Assembly: GCF_010119225.1 (NCBI RefSeq)
Contig: NZ_WNKF01000011.1
Location: 1 to 64,000 of the forward strand
Length of the DNA stretch: 64,000 nt
Direction: 5' to 3'
DNA from: Cyclobacterium roseum
Lineage (GTDB): Bacteria > Bacteroidota > Bacteroidia > Cytophagales > Cyclobacteriaceae
The translations under genes were made by a program, and so were the position numbers. The notes under the pieces are model-generated. The model made no database searches. It was not told the origin of the DNA and saw nothing but the letters and a program-made list of their open reading frames with translations. Below are positions 36,570 to 45,696 of this stretch, one piece after another. How positions within the stretch are numbered: position 1 is the first letter of the stretch; every line of letters starts with the position of its first letter.

Positions 36570-37730
36570 ATGGAAAAAAGAGTGCATCAATCAATTGAGC
36601 AGGTTTTCAGTGTCCCGTTTACCTACCAGGTTTTTTTTACGGAAAATTTATTTTCTTCCGCTAACGGTCTTTTTACAGATTTAGTAAAAGGGGACAAAGT
36701 TCCCAAGGTATACCTGGTTTTGGATGAAGGAGTGGTCCGACATCATCCCGGTCTGCTAGCTGGTATCAAAACCTATGCCGCTGAAAACAGCGACGTATTT
36801 AACTTGTGTGCAGAACCCCTGGTAGTGCCTGGTGGGGAGCAGGTGAAAAACGATCAGCAGTATTTTCAGCAGGTTTTAAAGGCCACGCATGAATACGGAA
36901 TAGACAGGCATTCCTATATCGTTGGATTAGGGGGAGGGGCCCTGCTGGACATGGTCGGTTTTGCCGCCACGATAGCCCATCGAGGGATTCGCCACATTCG
37001 CATTCCCACCACGGTGCTTTCACAAAATGATTCGGGCGTTGGGGTTAAAAATGGCATCAATGCTTATGGTAAGAAAAATTACCTGGGGGCTTTTGCTCCC
37101 CCCTATGCCGTGATTAACGATGCGCAATTCCTGCAGACCCTGGAGGAGCGGGATTGGCGTTCCGGAATTTCGGAGGCGCTAAAGGTGGCCTTGATCAAAG
37201 ACGCTTCCTTTTTTGTATGGATAGAACAGCAGGCGCTGGATTTGATGGATAAAAATCATTCCTCCATGCAGGAGTTAATCTACCGCTGTGCCCAGATGCA
37301 CATGGACCACATTGCTTCCGGGGATCCCTTTGAAGCGGGTTCTTCCAGGCCGCTGGACTTTGGACACTGGTCTGCACATAAACTGGAGCATTTGAGCGAT
37401 TACCGAATACGTCATGGAGAGGCAGTCGCCATAGGTATTGCCCTGGACACCACGTATTCCTTTTTGGCGGGAATGATTTCTGAAAACGAACTGAACAGGG
37501 TGCTGGATGTCATCGTTAAACTTGGTTTTGAGTTATATGTTCCGGAATTGTCCGGAGATTCCCTATTAAAGGGCCTGGAAGAATTCAGGGAACACCTGGG
37601 GGGAGAATTAACCATCATGCTTCTGGATAAAATTGGTAGCGGAGTAGAAGTTCATCAAATGGACCCGGCGTTGGTACGCAATGCCGTTGAAAAATTAAAT
37701 CAATTACAATTAGCTAATTCCAGGGCCTAA
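36570..37730 (+). CDS. eboD: EboD, 3-dehydroquinate-synthase-like sugar-phosphate cyclase
   Basis: The 386-aa cytoplasmic protein belongs to the sugar-phosphate cyclase superfamily (dehydroquinate synthase, 2-epi-5-epi-valiolone synthase). The NAD-binding GLGGGALLDMVGF motif and PTTVLSQNDSGVGVKNGIN near residue 150 are clear, as is the metal-site region ISEALKVALIKD. HKLEHLSDYRIRHGEAVAIG supplies a further His. In ebo clusters this enzyme is distinct from the housekeeping AroB. The likely product is a cyclised sugar-derived ring, which would give the cluster a cyclitol-like core. The product is not known. Confidence 0.88.
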   Translation: MEKRVHQSIEQVFSVPFTYQVFFTENLFSSANGLFTDLVKGDKVPKVYLVLDEGVVRHHPGLLAGIKTYAAENSDVFNLCAEPLVVPGGEQVKNDQQYFQQVLKATHEYGIDRHSYIVGLGGGALLDMVGFAATIAHRGIRHIRIPTTVLSQNDSGVGVKNGINAYGKKNYLGAFAPPYAVINDAQFLQTLEERDWRSGISEALKVALIKDASFFVWIEQQALDLMDKNHSSMQELIYRCAQMHMDHIASGDPFEAGSSRPLDFGHWSAHKLEHLSDYRIRHGEAVAIGIALDTTYSFLAGMISENELNRVLDVIVKLGFELYVPELSGDSLLKGLEEFREHLGGELTIMLLDKIGSGVEVHQMDPALVRNAVEKLNQLQLANSRA

Positions 37731-37766
37731 TCCCTATTTTTAAGTTAATCAAGTAGAACCTGAAAC

Positions 37767-38975
37767 ATGCGCATTGCCGATTATCATTTAACCTATTGCA
37801 CCAATATTCATCCCGGAGAAAGCTGGGAAGCAACCTTTACCAACCTCAAAGATTACGTTCCACCGATAAAAGAAAGGCTGTCCGCAAAACAGCTCTTTGG
37901 AATCGGTTTGAGGATTTCGGACGAGGCAAGCAGGGAATTAATGGAGCCCGGAAAATTAGGCGAGCTCAAAAGCTGGCTGGAAGCGAATCATTGCTACGTG
38001 TTCACGCTAAATGGTTTCCCCTTTGGTGGCTTTCACCGGCAGGTCGTAAAAGATGAGGTGCATCATCCCGACTGGACTACTCGTGATCGGGTCACCTACA
38101 CCCTCCGACTATTCGATATCTTATCAGCCATTATGCCCTCCGGCATGGATGCGGGCATTTCCACTTCTCCATTAAGCTACAAACACTGGCACAAAACTCC
38201 GGAAGCATTGGAACAGGTAATGATCCAATCTTGCGATCACCTGTTGGAAGTGGTGGACCGTTTGTACCTCCTGAAAAAGGAAAAGGGTCAGTTGCTCCAC
38301 CTGGATATAGAACCAGAACCCGACGGGATCATTGAGAATTCGGCAGGGTTAATCCAGTTTTATAAAAATTGGTTGCTTCCAAGAGGGATGAGGCTGTTCG
38401 GTGAAAAATATGGAATGGCTGCAGCGGCTGCCCGGGAACTTATTCTGGATCATATACGGGTTTGTTACGATGTGTGTCACTTTGCAGTGGCTTATGAAGA
38501 TCACGATGCCGTCCTGAAGACGTTTAAGGAAGAAGGCATCAAAATTGGTAAATTCCAGCTCAGTGCCGCCTTGAAAATATCGATACCTGAAAAAATGGGG
38601 GAGCGAAAAACAGTAGAAAAGGCATTATTGCCCTTTGTGGAATCTACCTATTTGCACCAGGTCATCGGAGTCGAAAGGGATGGCACCCAACACGCTTATC
38701 CGGATTTACCGGATGCCTTGTTGAAGCTATCAGAAACGGAAGAAGTCGAATGGAGGATCCATTTCCATGTACCGGTATTTTTATCCGGTTACGGTACCTT
38801 ACAATCCACCCAGGAGGATATTCTTACCGTTTTAAAATTAAATGAAAAAGGGCAGTATTCTGCGCAGCTTGAAGTGGAAACCTATACCTGGGAGGTGTTA
38901 CCCGAAGACATTCACCTGTCGTTGGGACAATCCATTACCCGGGAGCTGGATTGGGTGAAAAAACAAATCACATGA
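37767..38975 (+). CDS. eboE: EboE, TIM-barrel metabolite traffic protein
   Basis: The 402-aa cytoplasmic protein carries a xylose-isomerase-type TIM barrel typical of EboE. Key parts are YHLTYCTNIHPGESW at the start, LNGFPFGGFH, LHLDIEPEPDG near residue 175 (Glu/Asp ligands) and VCYDVCHFAVAYEDH near residue 235. The last block gives His ligands. EboE is annotated as a metabolite traffic protein, but it looks like an enzyme. It ends with ATGA, so translation of eboF overlaps it by 4 bases. Confidence 0.88.
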   Translation: MRIADYHLTYCTNIHPGESWEATFTNLKDYVPPIKERLSAKQLFGIGLRISDEASRELMEPGKLGELKSWLEANHCYVFTLNGFPFGGFHRQVVKDEVHHPDWTTRDRVTYTLRLFDILSAIMPSGMDAGISTSPLSYKHWHKTPEALEQVMIQSCDHLLEVVDRLYLLKKEKGQLLHLDIEPEPDGIIENSAGLIQFYKNWLLPRGMRLFGEKYGMAAAAARELILDHIRVCYDVCHFAVAYEDHDAVLKTFKEEGIKIGKFQLSAALKISIPEKMGERKTVEKALLPFVESTYLHQVIGVERDGTQHAYPDLPDALLKLSETEEVEWRIHFHVPVFLSGYGTLQSTQEDILTVLKLNEKGQYSAQLEVETYTWEVLPEDIHLSLGQSITRELDWVKKQIT

Positions 38976-40348
38976 AGAAAACAGTTGTACTCAACGTAGT
39001 GGCACTATCGGGAAGGATCCTGGGAAAACACACCCCCTTCCTCAGCCAGTGGGTAAAAAAACGAAAACAAGCGTCTATTAAACCGGTACTTCCCGCCGTT
39101 ACCTGTTCGGCGCAGTCCGTTTACCTGACCGGTAAATGGCCTGCCGAAAACGGGGTTGTGGGAAATGGCTGGTATTTTAAGGATGAATGTGAGGTCAAAT
39201 TCTGGAGGCAATCCAATCACCTGGTCCAGTCATCCAAAATCTGGGATGCGCTGAAGGCCGAAAACCCCGATTTTACCTGTTCCAATATGTTTTGGTGGTA
39301 CAATATGTATTCTTCGGTGGATTATGGGGTTACGCCGAGACCCTTGTATCCATCCGATGGCCGAAAATTGCCGGATGTTCATAGTCAACCCATGGATTTG
39401 CGGGATCGCCTACAGAAAGAGCTGGGCCAGTTCCCCTTGTTTTCCTTTTGGGGGCCCAATGCCAATATTTCTTCTTCCAAATGGATAGCGGAAGCGTCTA
39501 TGAAAGTAGACGAATGGCATGATCCCACCCTTACCTTTATTTACCTGCCTCACCTGGATTATGGCTTGCAAAAACACGGAACTGATTTTGATTTCATTGG
39601 GAAGGATCTGGAGGAGATAGACGCGTTGTGTGAGCGATTAATTACCTATTACGAGCAGCGAGGTGCGGAGATTATCTTACTCTCCGAATATGGAATCACT
39701 TCCGTAAACAAGCCCATCCATATCAACCGGGCCCTTAGAAAAGAAGGCTATATACAGGTAAAGGATGAGTTGGGATTGGAGACCCTGGATGCAGGCACCT
39801 GTAAGGCATTTGCCGTTTCAGACCACCAGTTGGCGCATATATATATCAATGATCCGTCGGAAAAAGAAGCGGTCAAAAAACTGATAGCTTCCCTGCCGGG
39901 CGTTGAAAAGGTGCTGGATGAGGAAGGGAAAAAAGAATACCACCTAAACCACGAACGGGCAGGTGATCTGGTAGCCGTAGCAGACAAAGACTCCTGGTTT
40001 ACCTACTATTATTGGCTGGATGATGCAAAGGCACCGGACTATGCGCGTACGGTAGATATCCATAGGAAACCCGGCTACGATCCGGTCGAAATGTTTGCCA
40101 ATCCGGAAATTCCCTTTCTGAAAGGAAAATTAGGTTGGATTTTGCTCAAAAAGAAACTGGGATTCAGATACCTGATGGACGTGATCCCTTTACAGGCTGA
40201 CTTGGTAAAAGGCTCCCACGGACGAATTAGCGAGAATCCCCTGGACTGGCCCGTTTTGATTCTACCCGCAAACTCCACCGATACGGAAGATGAAGTCAGT
40301 CCGATCGATGTGTATTCCTTGATTTACGATCAGGTCATGAGAAAATGA
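38972..40348 (+). CDS. eboF: EboF, alkaline-phosphatase-fold phosphodiesterase-like protein
   Basis: The 458-aa protein belongs to the alkaline phosphatase superfamily (type I phosphodiesterase/nucleotide pyrophosphatase). The catalytic Thr candidate sits in PAVTCSAQSVYLTGKWP near residue 45. Metal residues are expected in FIYLPHLDYGLQKHG, ILLSEYGITSVNKPIH and GSHGRISENPLDWPVL. The start at 38972 overlaps the eboE stop (ATGA), showing tight translational coupling. It ends the six-gene cluster. The natural substrate is unknown. No signal peptide is seen, so it should be cytoplasmic. Confidence 0.85.
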   Translation: MKKTVVLNVVALSGRILGKHTPFLSQWVKKRKQASIKPVLPAVTCSAQSVYLTGKWPAENGVVGNGWYFKDECEVKFWRQSNHLVQSSKIWDALKAENPDFTCSNMFWWYNMYSSVDYGVTPRPLYPSDGRKLPDVHSQPMDLRDRLQKELGQFPLFSFWGPNANISSSKWIAEASMKVDEWHDPTLTFIYLPHLDYGLQKHGTDFDFIGKDLEEIDALCERLITYYEQRGAEIILLSEYGITSVNKPIHINRALRKEGYIQVKDELGLETLDAGTCKAFAVSDHQLAHIYINDPSEKEAVKKLIASLPGVEKVLDEEGKKEYHLNHERAGDLVAVADKDSWFTYYYWLDDAKAPDYARTVDIHRKPGYDPVEMFANPEIPFLKGKLGWILLKKKLGFRYLMDVIPLQADLVKGSHGRISENPLDWPVLILPANSTDTEDEVSPIDVYSLIYDQVMRK

Positions 40349-40395
40349 CTGTTTTGGATACGTTTTATTTCTAAAATAAGTAACTTACATATCCT

Positions 40396-40782
40396 ATGAC
40401 AAAAGGTTGGAAATGGTTTTTCGGTATCAGTTCGCTGCTGTTTTTATTGTTTGCCTTTTGGCAGATAAATGATCCGGACCCAATGTGGTGGGTACCCGTG
40501 TACCTGATTGCCGCCCTAACTTCCGGGTTTGCTTTTTTTGGAAAATTTAGCGTGAACCTACTGGTCTTCTTCACCTTTAGTTATTTGATTGCTGCGGTAT
40601 TCTTCTGGCCGGATAATATCCTGGGATGGATAGGGGAAGAGTGGCAACAAAAAGACCTGTCCATGAAAACCACGGCCATGGAAACAAATCGGGAATTTTT
40701 TGGCTTAACGCTGTCAGCAATTCTCTTTGCGCTGCAGGCAATTATCGGAAGGAGAAAAAGGCTTTTGGAAAATCAGAATTAA
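40396..40782 (+). CDS. TMEM220-like small membrane protein
   Basis: The 128-aa protein has four predicted membrane helices. The N-terminal segment FAFWQINDPDPMWWVPVYLI matches the conserved core of the TMEM220 family, found in Bacteroidota and eukaryotes. The function is unknown. The gene lies 47 nt after eboF in the same direction, so it may be read together with ebo genes, but it is not part of described ebo clusters. A helix near the C-terminus (LTLSAILFALQAIIG) ends in basic residues. Confidence 0.75.
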   Translation: MTKGWKWFFGISSLLFLLFAFWQINDPDPMWWVPVYLIAALTSGFAFFGKFSVNLLVFFTFSYLIAAVFFWPDNILGWIGEEWQQKDLSMKTTAMETNREFFGLTLSAILFALQAIIGRRKRLLENQN

Positions 40783-40849
40783 AAGGAGCTGGACGCTTGA
40801 TCCTTAAAATTTGGCCACTTTGCTGGCTTGAAAAAATAAATCATAAAAC

Positions 40850-41860
40850 ATGACGAAAAAATACGATGTGACGGGTATGGGAAATGCCCTGGTGGATATA
40901 GAGTTTGAGGTAAGCGATGCCTTTCTGGAAACGAATGGTATTGAAAAAGGTCTGATGACGCTAGTCGATGAAGAACGTCAGGGAACGCTAATGACGGCCA
41001 TTCATACTAAAACTTCCAAGCTGCAATGTGGTGGATCCGCCGCCAACACCGTTATCGCTCTCAGTCAGTTCGGAGGAAAATCGTACTACTGCTGCAAAGT
41101 GGCAGACGACGAACTGGGTAGGTTTTTTATGGAGGATCTTCGGGAATCCGGAGTGAACCATAACCTGGATCCTTATCAGTTGGAAAAAGGCATTACCGGT
41201 AAATGCCTGGTAATGGTAACGGCTGATGCTGAAAGAACCATGAATACCTTTCTGGGGATTACTCAAACCTTTTCAGCATCCCAACTGAATCTCGAAGCCA
41301 TCAAAGACTCCAGGTACCTGTATATCGAAGGGTACCTGATCACTTCTCCTGATGCCAAAGCGGCCATGCTTAAGGCAAAACAAGTAGCCAAGGAAAACGG
41401 CGTAAAAGTAGCCCTTACCTTTTCGGATCCTGCGATGGTCAAGTATTTTGGAGCCGGTTTTGAGGAGGTGATCGGTGATGGGGTGGACCTGCTTTTCGCC
41501 AATGAAGAAGAGGCCATGTTGTACACCGGCGAAGAAACCCTTCTTGAAGCAAGGGAGGCGATGAAGAAGCTGGCAACCCGTTTTGTCATTACCCAGGGTA
41601 AAAATGGAGCGATGATCTACGATGGCGAAACATTTATAGACATCGAACCTTACCCGACCCGGGCTGTGGACAGCAATGGTGCCGGGGACATGTTTGCCGG
41701 GGCCTTTCTTTATGGGATTACCAATGGCCATTCCTACGCTTCCAGTGGAAAATTAGCCAGCATGGCTTCCTCCAGAATAGTCAGCCAATTTGGTCCCCGC
41801 CTTACCTGGGATGAGGCCAGAGAAATCTTGGATCGGCTCAAGCCGGATCAAGAGGCATAA
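40850..41860 (+). CDS. PfkB-family kinase, adenosine-kinase-like
   Basis: The 336-aa protein belongs to the ribokinase (PfkB) family. The N-terminal GNALVDIEFEV and GGSAANTVIALSQFGG block bind the sugar, and the C-terminal DSNGAGDMFAGAFLYG carries the catalytic Asp and anion hole. These residues and the overall length resemble bacterial adenosine-kinase-like proteins, but ribose or fructose kinase activity cannot be excluded. The gene is 67 nt after the TMEM220-like gene. Confidence 0.88.
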   Translation: MTKKYDVTGMGNALVDIEFEVSDAFLETNGIEKGLMTLVDEERQGTLMTAIHTKTSKLQCGGSAANTVIALSQFGGKSYYCCKVADDELGRFFMEDLRESGVNHNLDPYQLEKGITGKCLVMVTADAERTMNTFLGITQTFSASQLNLEAIKDSRYLYIEGYLITSPDAKAAMLKAKQVAKENGVKVALTFSDPAMVKYFGAGFEEVIGDGVDLLFANEEEAMLYTGEETLLEAREAMKKLATRFVITQGKNGAMIYDGETFIDIEPYPTRAVDSNGAGDMFAGAFLYGITNGHSYASSGKLASMASSRIVSQFGPRLTWDEAREILDRLKPDQEA

Positions 41861-41990
41861 AGACCGGTAAAACACGTGATAACTTGTAAGTTATAAATGT
41901 CTTTGACCTGTTAAATTTTTGTCAAAGTTGCTTTTATAGCTATTAATGGATAAATTGTTTTACATATTCGTAAACCCAAACCGTTTTATC

Positions 41991-42392
41991 ATGACAAGTT
42001 ACGCAAATTCAAAAATGTTATTTCGTTTTGGCCTACTATTGTTGGCCATGGGCTGTCTGGTTTTCTTCCAGGCCGAAGCTTTTGAAAAAGAAGGCGATGG
42101 AGAAGAAATAAGTGTTAGCGGAGAGGTTTTGGATCTTTCCTGCTTTATGGCTAGTGGTGCCAAAGGAGAAGGACACAAAGGCTGCGCTGAAAAATGCATG
42201 GCTAATGGCATGCCTATTGGATTGCTTGGCTCAGATGGCAAAGTCTACCTCCTGGTAGAGGATCACAAAAATGCCAGCCCATATCAATCATTAAAGGAAC
42301 TTGCTGCGGCAAATGTGGAGGTAACTGGAAATTATTTTGTAAGAAACGGGATGCCTGGTATCGTAATTAAGACCGTATCAAAAAAGGGTTGA
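41991..42392 (+). CDS. Small secreted Cys-containing protein of unknown function
   Basis: The 133-aa protein starts with an N-terminal signal segment (LFRFGLLLLAMGCLVFFQAEA), then about 100 exported residues. VLDLSCFMASG is followed by HKGCAEKCMANG, so three cysteines and a His fall within ~20 residues. The pattern suggests a metal-binding or redox site, or a copper or heme-handling protein; no family is certain. The body is otherwise beta-rich (GKVYLLVEDH, ANVEVTGNYFV). It starts at 41991, since the in-frame ATG at 41946 would add a non-signal-like prefix. A terminator follows. Confidence 0.6.
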   Translation: MTSYANSKMLFRFGLLLLAMGCLVFFQAEAFEKEGDGEEISVSGEVLDLSCFMASGAKGEGHKGCAEKCMANGMPIGLLGSDGKVYLLVEDHKNASPYQSLKELAAANVEVTGNYFVRNGMPGIVIKTVSKKG

Positions 42393-42421
42393 TTTATTAA
42401 AAAAGGTTAGATATATGTATA

Positions 42422-42450
42422 GGGGCGGGAATATTTCCGTCCCTTTTTTT
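42422..42450 (+). terminator. Terminator after the secreted Cys protein
   Basis: GGGGCGG (42422-42428) pairs with CCGTCCC (42437-42443), then seven T's. It also marks the meeting point of convergent genes. Confidence 0.8.
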
Positions 42451-42985
42451 ATTCCTCGAACACGACATATGTAAAGGAATAGTCGGTGCGTACCAGACTG
42501 TCCGTTTCCGATGGAAGGTAATGTAAATCAAATAGCACGTGGTTTAGATCCAGTGCGTTGTTGATAACTACCTGGTAAGCTTGTTCCCCGATTTTGGTGA
42601 GAACGTAATCGGGGAATTCCGGAAAAGTAAATTCGATTTCACCGCTATATGCCAATGGAAACCGCGCTTTGAGATAGAATTTATCCTCAAATAGGAAGGC
42701 ATCCTGTATGTGCGGATAAAATTCATTGTAGATCCGTTTTTCATCCACCAATAAACTTTCAAAAACAGTGATTTCGTCATCCAGATATTGTTGCCTGGTA
42801 CTGTCACCATTTTTGACTTCGACCCACCCGTCAAGATGTGCCGAAGCTTGGTTATCCTGAATAATAATCTCCTTCCTTGTGCTATTTTCGGAGGTTTTCT
42901 CCTTCTTTTTTGGCTTACAGCCTAAGGTACCCAGCCAGCAAAGCAGGAATAACGGGAAAACTACCTTATTTAGCTTTTTTTCCAT
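42449..42985 (-). CDS. Predicted lipoprotein of unknown function
   Basis: The 178-aa lipoprotein has a signal peptide ending in LGTLGC, then a Lys-rich linker (KPKKKEKTSE). The rest is acidic and beta-rich (FYLKARFPLAYSGEIEFTFPEFP) with no family I recognise. It overlaps the end of mnmD by 16 bp and is read in the same direction, suggesting co-transcription with mnmD and ispF. It converges with the secreted Cys protein. Confidence 0.65.
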   Translation of the reverse strand: MEKKLNKVVFPLFLLCWLGTLGCKPKKKEKTSENSTRKEIIIQDNQASAHLDGWVEVKNGDSTRQQYLDDEITVFESLLVDEKRIYNEFYPHIQDAFLFEDKFYLKARFPLAYSGEIEFTFPEFPDYVLTKIGEQAYQVVINNALDLNHVLFDLHYLPSETDSLVRTDYSFTYVVFEE

Positions 42986-43659
42986 GCCCGGGTCATTTCT
43001 TTTTTACCCGGAGGTCCAGGCACCTCATCCAGGGTTAGCCCCAGGGATTGAAGGTTCTTTTTGAGATGGCCTGCTGCGCAGTAGGTTACAAAGGTAGCAC
43101 CGGGATTCATACTGGCATGAATTTTTTCAAGTAGCGGTTTCTCCCATAGTTCGGGTTGTTTTTTAGGAGAAAAGGCATCAAAGTAGACAATGTCAGTAGG
43201 ATAAAGTTGGACATCCTGCAAGGAAATGCTCTCCTTTTTGATGTTAAAATAGTCCGTTAAAGGCTTCCCGGTGTCCCATTCCATTTTGTGCAGCTTTCTG
43301 AAATAGCCGTTGTAGTGAGTGAGGGTTTCATCTAGCTGGGTATAATTTAAGGACTCGTAGATTTTTTCCGGAAGAGGAAAGGGTTCTATGGTGTGGTACA
43401 ATACGGGAACCTGATTTTGTTCTGCCCAAATCAAGGTAAGCCAGGCATTGAGGCCGGTACCAAAGCCCAGCTCAAAAATCCGGATAGGAAACTTACCCCG
43501 GTTCCGGGCGTACCAGGCTTCCAAGCCATAAAGTAGAAATACGTGGATGGACTCCCGATAGGCACCATGGGAAGAATGATAGCTTTCGTTGAGTTCCGGA
43601 AGGTATACCGAGTGGGAACCGTCTTCCGTAGTAATGATTTTGGGTTCCTGCTTGTTCAT
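42970..43659 (-). CDS. mnmD: tRNA 5-methylaminomethyl-2-thiouridine methyltransferase MnmD
   Basis: The 229-aa enzyme completes mnm5s2U34 in tRNA from the nm5 intermediate, like the N-terminal domain of E. coli MnmC. RIFELGFGTGLNAWL near residue 68 is the SAM-binding motif I, and DIVYFDAFSPKKQPELW near residue 167 is the family-specific block. The oxidase domain of MnmC is absent, as usual for Bacteroidota MnmD. The ATG at 43659 is chosen because it begins the conserved region and overlaps the ispF stop (ATGA). A longer start at 43698 lies within ispF. Confidence 0.88.
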   Translation of the reverse strand: MNKQEPKIITTEDGSHSVYLPELNESYHSSHGAYRESIHVFLLYGLEAWYARNRGKFPIRIFELGFGTGLNAWLTLIWAEQNQVPVLYHTIEPFPLPEKIYESLNYTQLDETLTHYNGYFRKLHKMEWDTGKPLTDYFNIKKESISLQDVQLYPTDIVYFDAFSPKKQPELWEKPLLEKIHASMNPGATFVTYCAAGHLKKNLQSLGLTLDEVPGPPGKKEMTRAWKKS

Positions 43660-44153
43660 TTGATGGGTTGATTTGGCTGGTGAATTAAAGCCACACAATA
43701 GGCAGATACTCCTTCTTGCCTGCCCACAAAACCCAAATTTTCCGTGGTCGTTGCCTTAATGGAAATCTGGTTTTCGGTTACATGCATTACTTCCGAGAGG
43801 CATTTTTTCATTTCCGGGATAAAGGGATTGATTTTTGGCTTTTGAAGGCAAATGGTGGCATCCAGGTTTCCCAGAACATAGCCGCTACCCGCGACCAGCC
43901 TCATGACTTCTTTTAATAATAATTTACTGTCAATTCCCTTGTACTGGGGATCCTGATCTGAAAAGTGGTAGCCAATGTCGCGCAGGTTGGCCGCTCCCAG
44001 GAGGGCGTCACATATAACATGTATTAGCACGTCAGCATCCGAATGCCCCACGGCCCCTTTGTCATGGGGAATTTTAATTCCACCCAACCAAAAATCAACG
44101 GTTTCTTCCAGTTGATGGACATCGTAACCAAAACCGACTCGAAAATTATTCAT
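43656..44153 (-). CDS. ispF: 2-C-methyl-D-erythritol 2,4-cyclodiphosphate synthase
   Basis: The 165-aa enzyme makes methylerythritol cyclodiphosphate in the non-mevalonate isoprenoid pathway. The start, FRVGFGYDVHQL, carries the DxH metal ligands. VGHSDADVLIHVICDALLGA is the family signature, and IKATTTENLGFVGR near residue 133 is also typical. Homologues form trimers. It is coupled to mnmD by a 4-bp overlap. Its presence shows this bacterium uses the MEP pathway. Confidence 0.97.
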   Translation of the reverse strand: MNNFRVGFGYDVHQLEETVDFWLGGIKIPHDKGAVGHSDADVLIHVICDALLGAANLRDIGYHFSDQDPQYKGIDSKLLLKEVMRLVAGSGYVLGNLDATICLQKPKINPFIPEMKKCLSEVMHVTENQISIKATTTENLGFVGRQEGVSAYCVALIHQPNQPIK

Positions 44154-44190
44154 GATATCGTATGTTAGTCCCGGAACTTCTCGGACCAGG

Positions 44191-45429
44191 TTAATTCTTA
44201 CATTTATAATAAACTACTGAAGCCAAATCATTGCTTAGGTAGGCAGTAGATGCCTCCCTGATTTCTTCTGCTGAAATGGCTAATTTCCGGTCAAATTCCG
44301 TCTGGATTAAAGAGGGATCGCCCAATGAGGCATAATAGGCCAGCTTCATGGCCCGCCCCAGCAACGATACCGACTCGAAAGTAGTCATTGCCTCTGACTG
44401 GTTCTTTATCTTTTGAAGGACCTGCTCTGGAAAAACGTTTTGCTTTAAGGTGTCGACAATTTTATCCAGCTCTTCCTCTGCTTTTTCGGCCGGAATGCCT
44501 TTTTCCATTTTACCGGTAAACACCATGAGCCCGGGGTCTATGTTGCCCAAAACGTACGCCTGGCAACTGGCAAAATATGCGCTGTTTTTCACCAGTTTTT
44601 GCTCCAATACCGAGGATCTTCCGAAACTTAAAATATCGGTAATTAAATCGCAGTGCAGGTAGGCATCATCCAGCCTACCGGGAATCCGGTATACTTTGTA
44701 TAGTGCCTCAGTAGGTACCTCTGCGAATACCTGCTTGCTTCTTTTTTCTTTTTGGGGAGGTTCGGAAACAGGCGTAGAAATCTGATGCAAACTCGCCGGA
44801 ATTTCACCAAACCAGTGAGCTACCTTATCCCGGACTTCGTCAAATGTTACTTTCCCGGCAATGCACAAGACGGCATTATTGGGGGAGTAATGGTGCTGAT
44901 AGAACTGCAGCAAATCCTTTTTTTCCAGTAGCTCGATATCTTCTATTTGTTGTCCGATGGTAGGCCAGCGGTAAGGATGTTGCTCATAGGCCAGGTTTCT
45001 GACATGGTGCATGGCATCCCCATAGGGCTGGTTGAGATACCGCTGTTTAAACTCCTCCATGACCACTTGCTTCTGAGTCAGCACTTGCGGGTCATTCAAG
45101 TTCAGGTGCAGCATTCGGTCAGATTCCAACCAAAGTGCCGTATCCAGATTGACCGCCGGAAGGGTAATGTAATAATTGGTAATGTCCGTATTGGTAAAGG
45201 CATTACTGGAGCCCCCCACCCTTTCCAGTGCGCTGTCAAATTCAGGAACGTGTTGCGAACCGGAAAACATCAGGTGTTCAAAATAGTGAGCCAAACCGGT
45301 TTTACCAGCGGTTTCATTTCTGGAGCCTACCTTATAGAGTAGGTTGACAACGGCCATTTCCGATGTGGGATCTTCATGAACCAGCACCTGCAGGCCATTG
45401 TCTAATGTAAATTCTTTGTAATCGATCAT
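44191..45429 (-). CDS. M16-family zinc peptidase
   Basis: The 412-aa protein is an M16 (pitrilysin/insulinase) metallopeptidase of the single-unit, mitochondrial-processing-peptidase-like kind. The inverted zinc motif is HYFEHLMF near residue 45 (HxxEH), with the distal Glu expected in WLESDRM. No signal peptide is visible, so it should be cytoplasmic. In Bacteroidota such genes often come in pairs; here only one is present. Protein targets are unknown. Confidence 0.9.
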   Translation of the reverse strand: MIDYKEFTLDNGLQVLVHEDPTSEMAVVNLLYKVGSRNETAGKTGLAHYFEHLMFSGSQHVPEFDSALERVGGSSNAFTNTDITNYYITLPAVNLDTALWLESDRMLHLNLNDPQVLTQKQVVMEEFKQRYLNQPYGDAMHHVRNLAYEQHPYRWPTIGQQIEDIELLEKKDLLQFYQHHYSPNNAVLCIAGKVTFDEVRDKVAHWFGEIPASLHQISTPVSEPPQKEKRSKQVFAEVPTEALYKVYRIPGRLDDAYLHCDLITDILSFGRSSVLEQKLVKNSAYFASCQAYVLGNIDPGLMVFTGKMEKGIPAEKAEEELDKIVDTLKQNVFPEQVLQKIKNQSEAMTTFESVSLLGRAMKLAYYASLGDPSLIQTEFDRKLAISAEEIREASTAYLSNDLASVVYYKCKN

Positions 45430-45479
45430 AGAATAGGGTCAAAAGTAAGAAAATTTTGTCCCATCCGAAGCCTGTTTTT

Positions 45480-45692
45480 CTAAATTGATTCCCCCTTGTA
45501 TCCTGATTTTTCCAAAGCAGCCTTGACGGATTCGGGATCGACTTTTTCGTTTACGGTTAGAATTCTATCCGGGGATTTGAGATCCACTTCCCATTGGTTT
45601 GGAGCGAGTTGATTCAGGGCCGGACTCACTGCAGCAATACACGCCGCACACTTGATGTTGGTTTTAAATTGCATGGATTTTTCGTTATTCAT
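45480..45692 (-). CDS. Small heavy-metal-associated (CopZ-like) protein
   Basis: The 70-aa protein has a single HMA domain with CAAC (KCAACIAAV), the Cu(I)-binding motif, near residue 16. It starts 4 nt after the copA stop on the same strand, so it is an operon partner and likely a copper chaperone that delivers Cu(I) to CopA. The second half is less similar to typical CopZ. Confidence 0.85.
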   Translation of the reverse strand: MNNEKSMQFKTNIKCAACIAAVSPALNQLAPNQWEVDLKSPDRILTVNEKVDPESVKAALEKSGYKGESI

Positions 45693-45696
45693 GGTT

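Noticed and set aside
36570-37730. Housekeeping 3-dehydroquinate synthase (aroB)
   Set aside because: Its position inside a full eboA-F order argues for EboD; a housekeeping aroB should lie elsewhere.
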